Assembly (NCBI RefSeq): GCF_001295845.1
Contig: NZ_LJIC01000074.1
Location: forward strand, 1-64,000
Origin: Rhodopseudomonas sp. AAP120
GTDB lineage: Bacteria > Pseudomonadota > Alphaproteobacteria > Rhizobiales > Xanthobacteraceae
Reading direction: 5' to 3'
DNA length: 64,000 bases
Shown here piece by piece: positions 10,947 to 18,391 of the stretch. Below the pieces are notes generated by a model. That model was not told the origin of the DNA. It did not search any database and was given only the letters and a program-made list of their open reading frames with translations. The translations under genes and the position numbers were made by a program. How positions within the stretch are numbered: position 1 is the stretch's first letter; every line of letters begins with the position of its first letter.

Positions 10947-11543
10947 TCAGCCGCCGCAGCTCTGCGCGACCTTATCGAGCGCCTGGGCGAGACCCTTCAG
11001 CGAAAACACGTCGGTGGTGGCGGTTCCCTTGGCCGAGACACCCTTGACGGTGACTTCGCCCGACTTGCGCAACGCTTCGACCAGCCGGTCTTCTTCGGCG
11101 GCATTCTTGATCCAGATGCCGTCGCCCTGGGTGTACATCGCGAACGACGCGCCGCCGACCTCCATGGTCGATTCGGAGCCCGGCTTCAGCGGATAGCCGA
11201 TCATCACCGAGACTTCGTTGACCACCTTTTCGGCCGGCCGGGTCGAGATGAACGCATAGGCCGGATCGCGCGGCCGGCCCGCCGGGGTGGTCTTCGACGA
11301 CGACGGCTTAGCAAGCACGAAGCAGACCTTCTTGCCGCCCGGCGCCGCCATGTAGGCGCCCCAGGTGCCGTACTGGCCGATCAGGGTCGGTTCGGCCCCG
11401 ACGCTGCCGGTGGCCGCGGGCCGGGCTTCGGAGGCAGACGACTTCCCCTTCGAAGCAGGAGCCGCCATTGCGGCGCTCGTCACGCCGCATCCCACCAGTC
11501 CCGCCATCGCGGCAATCAGCATACGCCTCAGGTTCATGGGCAA
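10947..11543 (-). CDS. Invasion-associated locus B (IalB) family protein
   Basis: A 198-residue exported protein with a signal peptide (LRRMLIAAMAGLVGCGVTSAAMAA). The mature part matches the IalB fold pattern: YGTWGAYMAAPGGKKVCFVLAKP, a strand-rich core, SVMIGYPLKPGSE, and a C-terminal DVFSLKGLAQALDKVAQSC, with two cysteines that could pair. IalB of Bartonella affects erythrocyte invasion; in free-living Rhizobiales these are periplasmic proteins of unknown role. The ATG at 11537 (two residues later) is an equally good start. Confidence 0.85.
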   Translation of the reverse strand: MPMNLRRMLIAAMAGLVGCGVTSAAMAAPASKGKSSASEARPAATGSVGAEPTLIGQYGTWGAYMAAPGGKKVCFVLAKPSSSKTTPAGRPRDPAYAFISTRPAEKVVNEVSVMIGYPLKPGSESTMEVGGASFAMYTQGDGIWIKNAAEEDRLVEALRKSGEVTVKGVSAKGTATTDVFSLKGLAQALDKVAQSCGG

Positions 11544-11692
11544 GTCTGGTCCCTTATCATTGTGACTGCAAAATGGCCTGCGGCCAGCGGCTGTTCACGT
11601 CATCCGGAATAGCCGTGCCGGACGATTCGGAAAAGCCGGCCAGCCGCTGCTTTACGGCTGTTTCCGGCGTGTCGCAGGTAGCTGCCGTACGT

Positions 11693-12529
11693 TCAGGATT
11701 TCGCGCGGGCGGCGCGATGCGCGGCCCAATCCGCCTCGCTCCAGCCGAGCAGATCTTCGGCGCCGGACGAGCGCAGATGCGCGCCGCCGTCCTGCACCAC
11801 CATCTCGCCGGTGATGAAGCCGGCGCGGTCCGAAATCAGGAAGCTGGCGAGATCGGCGAGCTCGTCATGGCTGCCGACGCGGCCGACGGGCGCCCGCGAC
11901 GCCGGATCGACGCTGCGCCCCTGCGGCTGCAACTGCGCCGACGCGCCGGGCGTCGGAAACGCACCGGGTGCGATCGCAACGGTGCGGATGCGTTTCGGCC
12001 CCCATTCGACCGCGAGGCTCTTGGTCATCGCCAGCAAGCCCGACTTGGCCATTGCGGACGGCACCGTGAAGGCCCGTCCGGTGATGGTCGAGGTCGAGAG
12101 AATGCTCAGCACCACGCCGGGACGCTCGGCTTCGATCCAGCGGCGGCCGGCGCCGAGCGTGCAATACAAAGCGCCGTGCAGCGTCGGCCCCAGAATGGCA
12201 TCGGCGGCGCGGGCGGACAGGTGCTCGGTCTGGGCGATGAAGGTTGCAGCCGCGTTGTTGACCAGTACGTCGATCGGCGCGTCGTGCCACACCGCCTCGA
12301 GCATCGCCTCGACGGCGTCGGCGTCACGAATGTCGCAGCGATGCGCCGCCACCTCGGCCCCGTCTGCGCGCAACTCCACCGCGACGTCTTGCAGCAACTG
12401 CTCGCGCCGCCCGCACAGCACCAGCGATGCACCGAGTCCCGCGAAGCGCTTCGCCATCGCAGCGCCGAGTCCCGAACCGCCGCCGGTGATCAGGATGCGC
12501 TTGCCCGCGAGCAGCCCGGCCTCGAACAT
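11693..12529 (-). CDS. SDR oxidoreductase, 2,4-dienoyl-CoA reductase type
   Basis: A 278-residue Rossmann-fold protein. The cofactor loop is GGGSGLG, with CGRR following beta-2 (favours NADPH), and LVNNAAATF is the NNAG-equivalent. The normal YxxxK catalytic motif reads SAMAKSG: the lysine is kept but Tyr is replaced by Ser. That fits the 2,4-dienoyl-CoA reductase (DECR/PECR) branch, which lacks this Tyr and has the same AMTxxLAVEWGPxxIR follow-up. A likely role is reduction of unsaturated acyl-CoA in beta-oxidation. The start at 12529 is chosen because the upstream in-frame residues come from a REP element. Confidence 0.8.
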   Translation of the reverse strand: MFEAGLLAGKRILITGGGSGLGAAMAKRFAGLGASLVLCGRREQLLQDVAVELRADGAEVAAHRCDIRDADAVEAMLEAVWHDAPIDVLVNNAAATFIAQTEHLSARAADAILGPTLHGALYCTLGAGRRWIEAERPGVVLSILSTSTITGRAFTVPSAMAKSGLLAMTKSLAVEWGPKRIRTVAIAPGAFPTPGASAQLQPQGRSVDPASRAPVGRVGSHDELADLASFLISDRAGFITGEMVVQDGGAHLRSSGAEDLLGWSEADWAAHRAARAKS

Positions 12530-12588
12530 CACGCCTCTCCCTGATTGACCGCGAAGCGGAATTTTGTATGCGGATCCGCGCTGAGTGC

Positions 12589-12693
12589 CGTCATTGCCGG
12601 GCTTGACCCGGCAATCCATCCGCTACGCGACGGCCTTTCGATCACGCTTGTTATGAAGACGGATGGATGCCCGGATCAAGTCCGGGCATGACG
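12589..12693. repeat. REP-like palindromic repeat (CGTCATTGCCGGG type)
   Basis: The same element as at 9402-9477. The two hairpins CGTCATTGCCGGG..CCCGGCAATCCATCC and GGATGGATGCCCGGATC..GTCCGGGCATGACG are separated here by about 45 bp of unique sequence. It lies between the divergent SDR and quinone oxidoreductase genes. Confidence 0.85.
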
Positions 12694-12796
12694 CTGTGCG
12701 TGGGGCAACGTCACGCCGACCCAAAACCGATTGTCCCTCGCGACCAAATCCGGCACAACGGCAGCCAATCACAAACCTCGTACCCTGGGTGGATAC

Positions 12797-13771
12797 ATGA
12801 AGGCGATTCTCTGCCGGCAATATTGCGGTCCTGACGAGCTCGACTATGCCGAGGTTCCTGATCCGGTGCCTGGTCCGGGCGAAGCGGTGATCGCCATCAA
12901 GGCGGCGGCGCTGAATTTCTTCGACATCCTGATGATCCAGGGCAAGTACCAGATCAAGCCGCCGTTCCCGTTCTCGCCGGGGGCGGAAGTCGCGGGTGTG
13001 ATCGAGAGCGTCGGTGAAGGCGTGACCGACCTGAAGCCGGGCGACCGCGTCGCCGCGTCCTGCGGCCACAACGGCGCGCGCGAGAAAATCGCGCTGCCGG
13101 CCGCCTCGATCGTCAAGATCCCCGACAATCTCGACTACGACCGCGCCGCCGGCATCTTCATCATCTACGGCACCGCGCTGCATGCGCTGGAAGACCGCGC
13201 CAGCCCGAAGCCGGGCGAGACCCTGGCCGTGCTCGGCGCCGCCGGCGGCACCGGCCTCGCCGCCTGCGAGCTAGGCAAGCTGATGGGCCTCAAGGTGATC
13301 GCCTGCGCATCGTCGGACGAGAAGCTGGAATTCGCCAAGCAGCACGGCGCCGAGCTGGGGCTGAACTACGCGAAGGAAGATCTCAAGGAAGGGCTCAAGA
13401 AGCTGACCGGCGGCAAAGGCGTCGACATCGTGTTCGACCCGGTCGGCGGCAGCTACGCCGAGGCGGCGTTGCGCTCGATCGCCTGGGAAGGCCGCTTCCT
13501 GGTGATCGGCTTCGCGGCCGGCGACATCCCGAAGATGCCGCTCAACCTCGCGCTGCTGAAGGGCTGCGACATCCGCGGCGTGTTCTGGGGTGCATGGACG
13601 CGCATCAATCCGGAGAAGAACCGCGCCAATCTCGAAAAGCTGGTGCAGTGGGCCGCCGAGGGCAAGATCTCCTCCCACGTCGACCGCACCTTCCCGCTGG
13701 CGCAGACCGCCGATGCCCTGAAGGTCCTTGCCGGCCGTCAGGCGATGGGCAAGGTGATCTTGCATCCGTAA
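12797..13771 (+). CDS. NADPH:quinone oxidoreductase family protein (zinc-independent MDR)
   Basis: A 324-residue medium-chain dehydrogenase/reductase. There are no zinc-ligand cysteines at the catalytic position. The nucleotide-binding signature is AVLGAAGGTGLAACELGKLMG, with AALNFFDILMIQGKYQIKPPFPF and PGAEVAGVIESVGEGV typical of the QOR/zeta-crystallin branch. It likely reduces quinones or enones with NADPH in the cytoplasm. The ATG at 12797 gives the usual MKAILCRQYCGPDEL start. It is divergent from the dienoyl-CoA-reductase-like gene across a REP element, so the two may share a lipid or quinone context. Confidence 0.88.
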   Translation: MKAILCRQYCGPDELDYAEVPDPVPGPGEAVIAIKAAALNFFDILMIQGKYQIKPPFPFSPGAEVAGVIESVGEGVTDLKPGDRVAASCGHNGAREKIALPAASIVKIPDNLDYDRAAGIFIIYGTALHALEDRASPKPGETLAVLGAAGGTGLAACELGKLMGLKVIACASSDEKLEFAKQHGAELGLNYAKEDLKEGLKKLTGGKGVDIVFDPVGGSYAEAALRSIAWEGRFLVIGFAAGDIPKMPLNLALLKGCDIRGVFWGAWTRINPEKNRANLEKLVQWAAEGKISSHVDRTFPLAQTADALKVLAGRQAMGKVILHP

Positions 13772-13806
13772 GTAACAAGTCCCACGGCTGCTCTCTCCGA
13801 AAACCC

Positions 13807-13934
13807 GTGTCCCGGACAAGCAGCAGCGCGTCGGCGCTGCTGCGCCGATCCGGGACCCCGGTTGATGCGCCGAACAAACCGAGGCCCCGGATCAGCAGCG
13901 AACCGCTTCGCGGTCCGCTTTGTCCGGGGCACGG
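13807..13934. repeat. Large palindromic repeat, copy 1 of a tandem pair
   Basis: About 128 bp. The outer arms are CGTGTCCCGGACAAGCAGCAGCGC and the facing GCGGTCCGCTTTGTCCGGGGCACGG, with an inner CGGATCAGCAGCG / GCGCCGATCCGGG pairing. It is nearly identical to copy 2 at 13993-14120. It is a long extragenic palindrome of a class distinct from the other repeats in the window. Confidence 0.85.
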
Positions 13935-13992
13935 GCGGCTGGCGTGAGTAGGCCTGACGAAGGGCTGCGAGACTACGACTTGGACGGAACGT

Positions 13993-14120
13993 CGTGTCCC
14001 GGACAAGCGACAGCGCGTCAGCGCTGCTGCGCTGATCCGGACCCCGGTTGATACGCCGAACGAACCGCGGCCCCGGATCAGCAGCGCACCGCTTCGCGGT
14101 CCGCTTTGTCCGGGGCACGG
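13993..14120. repeat. Large palindromic repeat, copy 2 of a tandem pair
   Basis: A near-identical direct repeat of 13807-13934, differing at only a few positions. It overlaps the 3' end of the broken desaturase fragment, whose last ~10 codons (APDKADREAVRC) are repeat sequence. Two such copies side by side are a ready substrate for recombination next to a rearranged gene. Confidence 0.85.
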
Positions 14121-14848
14121 GTGGCTGGTGGACGGACCGCAGCGTTTGGCTTGCTGCCGGGCCGCGCCAGCAATCCGGGCACCAATGCTTCGGCGGCATG
14201 CGCGCCGGAAATCACCACGGCCTCTACACCCGCGCCGATGTTGCCACCGCCGGCAATCACCAGATTGCGCAGCGGCGTCTTCGAGCCCTTGAGCTGGCCG
14301 GCGCTCGACATGCCGTAGATCGAACCGGCGCTTGCCCAGTCGTAACGCGCATAGGTCACCGGGCTGGCGTCAGCGCGATACACGATGTGCTGCGACAGGT
14401 TCGGGATCACCGTTTCGGCCGCGGCGATCATGCGATCGCCGAATTCGCGCTTGCGACGCAGATAGTCCTCCGACTCTCTCCATGCCTTGTCGTCGCGGCC
14501 GCTCTCAGCGGGAAACCAGCTCAGCGCTTCGGCGTGCGGCACCAGCGCGATCAGCGACAGGATGGAATGGCCGGGCGGCGCAGCGGACGGATCGCATTTC
14601 GACATCATGGCGATGCCGAGCTTCATCGGCGCATGCAGATGCGTGGACGGGCCAAGTTCGGGGATGAAATCGACGCCGAGATGCACGCTGAAGCAGGAAT
14701 TCGCCGGCGCGGCGTTTTCCAGATCGCCGCGGAAGTCTTGCGGCAGCGCCGATGGCGGCACCAGTTCGAGCAGGGTGCGCTTGAGGTCCGCGTTGGAAAC
14801 GACCGCGCGGGCGCGCACCGTTTCGCCATTCCCGAGCACGACACCCGG
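14078..14848 (-). pseudogene. FAD-dependent desaturase, C-terminal fragment (inverted relative to its N-terminus)
   Basis: On the minus strand, about 255 residues from GVVLGNGETVRARAVVSNAD to NLVIAGGGNIGAGVEAVVISG match the C-terminal part of carotenoid or retinol-saturase-type FAD oxidoreductases (CrtI/CrtISO relatives). The family's closing GGG..G..GV..SG FAD motif is present. No N-terminal FAD domain precedes it on this strand. The frame stays open upstream, but the residues there are just the antisense of the N-terminal fragment. The 3' end runs into a palindromic repeat. The gene cannot encode a complete enzyme. Confidence 0.8.
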
Positions 14849-14849
14849 G

Positions 14850-15195
14850 CAGCCGACTGCGATGTCGTCGTGATCGGGGCGGGCATCGGCGGGCTGTCGG
14901 CAGCGGCGCTCCTCGCCGACGCCGGGCTGAAGGTGAAGGTGTTCGAGCAGCACGTCGTCGCCGGCGGCTACTGCCACACTTACCTGCGCAAGGCGCATCA
15001 CGGCGGACGGCCGGTGCGGTACCGTTTCGATGCTGGTCCGCACGATTTCTCCGGCGTGCATCCCGGTGGTCCGTTCAATTGCCTGCTGCAGCGGCTCGGC
15101 GTCGCCGACCGCATCGTCTGGGAGCGGGTGACGCAGAGCTTTCAGACCGAGCCTCGCAACTCATACCGACGGCTGGCAGGAGTTCGGGAACGCCG
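14850..15195 (+). pseudogene. FAD-dependent desaturase, N-terminal fragment
   Basis: On the plus strand, about 110 residues carry the dinucleotide-binding start of the same family: CDVVVIGAGIGGLSAAALLADAGLKV, then VFEQHVVAGGYCHTY and FDAGPHDFSGVHPGG. Homology seems to continue to FQTE near 15150, then only in another frame (TDGWQEFGNAAG), so a frameshift or deletion is likely. The fragment abuts the C-terminal fragment head to head near 14845-14856. About 150 middle residues of the usual ~500-residue protein are missing. No start codon precedes it in place. Confidence 0.8.
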
Positions 15196-15221
15196 CAGGG
15201 TTGAACGTCGCCGCAGCACTC

Positions 15222-15270
15222 GGTACCATTCGGTACCAATCTTATAGCACAGCCGGTACCGATTGGTACC
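15222..15270. promoter_or_regulatory. Doubled GGTACC-N4-GGTACC operator
   Basis: Two 16-bp elements, GGTACCATTCGGTACC at 15222-15237 and GGTACCGATTGGTACC at 15255-15270, lie 33 bp apart centre to centre (about three helical turns). They sit between the desaturase remnant and the TetR start. A TATAAG -10-like box for the minus strand lies between them. This is the classic position for TetR autoregulation plus control of a divergent gene. Confidence 0.7.
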
Positions 15271-15303
15271 AGAACTTTGAAGCCTGCGACGAACGCCAAC
15301 AAG

Positions 15304-15927
15304 ATGCTGGAAGACAACAAGAAAAGCGAAGATCCGCGGCGCAGCGTAATCCTGCAGGCGGCGTTCGACGTGTTCGTCGAGAAGGGTTTCGACGCGGCGA
15401 CCACCGCCGAGATCGTGCGCCGGGCGAAAACCTCGAAGCGAACGCTCTACGCGCACTTCGCCAGCAAGCAGGACATTCTGGTCGCCCTGGTGCGCTACGG
15501 CAGCGCGAAGATGCAACCCTCGCCCGACCTGCCCGAGCCGCAAGACCGCGCGCAGTTTCTCACCGTGCTGGAGTTGTTCGGCCGCGGTTTCCTTACCGAG
15601 TTTCTGCATCCTGAGCGCACCGCGATGTATCGCCTGGCGATCGCCGAGGCCGGGCGCGGCGGCGACAGTGTGGCGCGCGAACTCGACGCACACGGCCGTC
15701 AGCCGGTGATGCGGGCGATGACGCGATTCTTCGATCAGGCGGCGGCGCGCGGCATCGTCCAACCCGACGATATCGGCATGCTGATCGGCGTGTTCTTCTC
15801 GGTGCTGATCGGATTCACCCAGTTGCAGGCGCTGCTCGGCACCGAGCCGCCCCTGACGGCCGATGCGATTGCCGAGCGGGCCGCGCTGGCGCGGCGCGCG
15901 ACGGAGCGGATGATGGCGCCGGGTTGA
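15304..15927 (+). CDS. TetR/AcrR family transcriptional regulator
   Basis: A 207-residue regulator. The N-terminal helix-turn-helix domain (about 10-60) has VILQAAFDVFVEKGFDAATTAEIVRRAKTSKRTLYAHFASKQ. The C-terminus resembles the AefR-like ligand domain (RFFDQAAARGIVQPDD.. LIGFTQLQALLG). The ATG at 15304 is preferred; a TTG at 15277 would lie right beside the operator. It probably represses itself and, originally, the divergent desaturase through the GGTACC sites. Its target now appears broken. Confidence 0.85.
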   Translation: MLEDNKKSEDPRRSVILQAAFDVFVEKGFDAATTAEIVRRAKTSKRTLYAHFASKQDILVALVRYGSAKMQPSPDLPEPQDRAQFLTVLELFGRGFLTEFLHPERTAMYRLAIAEAGRGGDSVARELDAHGRQPVMRAMTRFFDQAAARGIVQPDDIGMLIGVFFSVLIGFTQLQALLGTEPPLTADAIAERAALARRATERMMAPG

Positions 15928-16020
15928 AGCCGGCGGCCTGAATACGAGGAACCGCTACAAATTCTGAGGTCGCGCTTCGCACGCCCCGGAATGACATGCT
16001 GAGAGGGCAGCGCTGATCAA

Positions 16021-16392
16021 TTACGCCTCGTCGTGCAGGCCGCGCTGGATCGCCGCATGGGCGGCTTCGCGGTGCGCCGGGGTGATGTTGCTGGCGACCA
16101 TCCGAATCGCAGCCGCCAGGATCGCGGCATCGTCGGTGAAGCCGAGTACCGGCAGGATGTCCGGCACGAAGTCGAACGGCAGCACGAAATACGCGATCGC
16201 GCCGAGCAGCGCGACCTGCACGTGACGCGGGGTCTGGCGGTCGAACGCGCAGTAGTAGGCGGCGAGGATATCCTCGGCGAACGGCAGATGCGCCGCAACG
16301 CGCTTGATCTTGTGCCAGAACCTGCGGCGCAGCGTTTCGGGATCCTGCGCGAGCTTGTCGGCCGGCTCGAACCCGACGCTATGTTCCGTCAT
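16021..16392 (-). CDS. YkvA/DUF1232 family protein
   Basis: A 123-residue protein with the DUF1232 core VALLGAIAYFVLPFDFVPDILPVLGFTDDAAILAAAIRMV: a hydrophobic segment followed by the conserved P-x-D-x-x-PD and DD motifs. The family has no settled function; some members affect polyhydroxyalkanoate or membrane physiology. The start at 16392 fits GGAGGG placed 6 nt upstream. A longer in-frame start at 16455 lacks such a site. Confidence 0.85.
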   Translation of the reverse strand: MTEHSVGFEPADKLAQDPETLRRRFWHKIKRVAAHLPFAEDILAAYYCAFDRQTPRHVQVALLGAIAYFVLPFDFVPDILPVLGFTDDAAILAAAIRMVASNITPAHREAAHAAIQRGLHDEA

Positions 16393-16473
16393 CATCGTCC
16401 CTCCGCCCCGGCCGAATTCACCCGAGCGATCAGAGATGTGGGGTCGCACCGGCAACGTCGCAAGCAGCCGGCT

Positions 16474-16779
16474 TCAGGCGCCGCTGAACTGCGCCGCGAT
16501 CGCGTTCATCGCTTCGGCGAGCGCGATGTCGCGACGGGTGACGCCGCCCGCATCATGGGTTGTCAGCACCACCTCGACGGTCTTGTAGACGTTGCGCCAT
16601 TCCGGATGGTGGTCGTTTTTCTCGGCCACGAGCGCGACGCGCGTCATGAAGCCGAACGCCTCGTTGAAATCCCGAAAGGTGAATGTCCGGGCGATCGCGT
16701 CGCGTGCCTCGGCCTCCCCCCAGCCGGTCAGCCCCTGCATCGCAGCCTGCCGTTCCGCCGCCGTCAGTCGCTCCGTCAT
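16474..16779 (-). CDS. 4a-hydroxytetrahydrobiopterin dehydratase (PCD/DCoH)
   Basis: A 101-residue protein, the normal length for the family. The active-site signature [27 protein letters not shown] contains the three catalytic histidines (HHPEW and THD) and a downstream Asp. It recycles the pterin cofactor of aromatic amino-acid hydroxylases or acts on molybdopterin-related pterins. No hydroxylase gene is nearby. The ATG at 16779 has a GAGGAGAGG ribosome site. Confidence 0.92.
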   Translation of the reverse strand: MTERLTAAERQAAMQGLTGWGEAEARDAIARTFTFRDFNEAFGFMTRVALVAEKNDHHPEWRNVYKTVEVVLTTHDAGGVTRRDIALAEAMNAIAAQFSGA

Positions 16780-16949
16780 CTCGCCTCTCCTCACGTCGAA
16801 TTTATCGGCCGCGGCCGGATCGCGCCGAGTTTGCCACAAAGCCGAGGCCCAATGCGCCTCAGCCGTCGCCGTTCACCATGTCGGGCGCGGCGCGGAACGG
16901 AACTGACACCGGCCGCATTGGAACTGCTAACATGGGGGTCTGACCGGGG

Positions 16950-18380
16950 ATGGAGCACATGCGATTGTTCGCCCGGTCGACGGACGAGACCGAGCCGGTG
17001 GACCCCTTGCTACACCCCGCTCCGCGCCCCGTGCGCCGGAGAATGACGCTGATTTCGCTGGCCGCGATTCTGGCGCTGGTGGGCGCGCTGAGCGCCGCCT
17101 ATTACTTCGCGATGCGACCGGCGACCCTGAAGATCGCTGTCGGCCCGCAAGGCAGCGACGACGTCCGCCTGATCCAGGCCCTCGCGCAGGTGTTCTCGCG
17201 TGACCGGAACATCGTGCGGATGCGGTCGGTCGTCACCGACGGCCCGGCGGCGAGCGCCTCGGCGCTGCGCACCAATGCGGCCGATCTGGCCGTGATCCGC
17301 GGCGACCTGCCGGTGCCGCGCAATGCGCGCTCGGTGGCGGTGCTGCACAAGAACCTCGCGGTGCTGTGGGCGCCGGGCCGCCCCGGCGGCAAGCGCAAGA
17401 AGGCGGCCGGCATCACCGAGATCACCCAACTGCTCGGCAAGCGGGTCGGCGTGATCGGCCGTACCGAGGCCAACGCCGGTCTGCTGCGGGTGATCCTGCA
17501 GCAATACGGCGTCGATCCCGGCAAGGTGGAAAGCGTGCAACTCGCGGTCGGCGATGTCGCCGACGCGGTGCAGAACCGCAAGGTCGACGCCTTCCTGGCC
17601 GCGGGTCCGCTGAACAGCAAGATCATCAGTGAGGCGCTCGCGGCGACGGCCGCGACGGGCCGCGAGCCGGTGTTCCTCGGCCTCGATTCGTCAGAAGCGC
17701 TGGCGGCGAATCATCCGACCTACGAGGCCGCGACGATTCCGGCCGGCGCTTTCGGCGGCGCTCCGGTGCGGCCGAGCGACGACGTCAAGACCATCAGCTT
17801 CTCGCACTACATCGTGGCACGCGACGGGGTCGCAGACAGCACCATCGCAACCTTCACCCAGCAGCTCTTCAGCGCCCGCCAGACGGTGATGACCGAGAAC
17901 CCGCTGGCGGCGAAAATCGAGACGCCGGACACCGACAAGGACGCGGTCATCCCGGTGCAGCCCGGCGCTGCCGCCTATGTGGACGGCGACGAGAAGAGCT
18001 TCCTCGACCGCTACAGCGACTTGATCTGGTTCTCGCTGATGGGACTGTCGGCGACCGGCTCGCTCGGCGCATGGTTCGCCAGCTATTGGCGCAAGGACGA
18101 GCGCAACACCAACGTGTCGCAGCGCGACCGGCTGCTCGACATGCTGGCGACCGCCCGCCGCTGCGACTCCTGCGACGAGCTCGACGCGATGCAGACCGAG
18201 GCCGACGCGATTCTGCGCGACGCTCTGAACTGTTACGAAAACGGCGCCATCGACAGCGCGGCACTGACCGCCTTCAGCATCGCGCTGGAGCAGTTCCACA
18301 ACGCGGTGGCCGACCGCAAGACCCTGCTCGCCGCGGTGCCGCCCGCCCCGGTCCGGCCAGCGCGACCGCAGGCGGTGTGA
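16950..18380 (+). CDS. TAXI-family solute-binding-like protein with membrane segments
   Basis: A 476-residue protein. One N-terminal helix (MTLISLAAILALVGALSAAYYFAM, about 31-54) precedes a TAXI/NMT1-type binding domain (LKIAVGPQGSDD, ADLAVIRGDLPVPRNARSVAVLHKNLAVLW, KRVGVIGRTEANAGLL). A second helix (LIWFSLMGLSATGSLGAWFASYW, about 355-378) and a cytosolic helical domain with DSCDELDAMQTEAD follow. Ordinary TAXI proteins are free periplasmic receptors of TRAP transporters. This one is anchored twice and has no TRAP permease beside it, so a sensing or membrane-receptor role is more likely than transport. Confidence 0.8.
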   Translation: MEHMRLFARSTDETEPVDPLLHPAPRPVRRRMTLISLAAILALVGALSAAYYFAMRPATLKIAVGPQGSDDVRLIQALAQVFSRDRNIVRMRSVVTDGPAASASALRTNAADLAVIRGDLPVPRNARSVAVLHKNLAVLWAPGRPGGKRKKAAGITEITQLLGKRVGVIGRTEANAGLLRVILQQYGVDPGKVESVQLAVGDVADAVQNRKVDAFLAAGPLNSKIISEALAATAATGREPVFLGLDSSEALAANHPTYEAATIPAGAFGGAPVRPSDDVKTISFSHYIVARDGVADSTIATFTQQLFSARQTVMTENPLAAKIETPDTDKDAVIPVQPGAAAYVDGDEKSFLDRYSDLIWFSLMGLSATGSLGAWFASYWRKDERNTNVSQRDRLLDMLATARRCDSCDELDAMQTEADAILRDALNCYENGAIDSAALTAFSIALEQFHNAVADRKTLLAAVPPAPVRPARPQAV

Positions 18381-18391
18381 GACGAAAGCGC

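Noticed and set aside
13807-14120. The two long palindromes as an insertion sequence or CRISPR array
   Set aside because: No transposase gene lies between them and there are only two copies with a unique spacer. The symmetry is that of extragenic palindromes.
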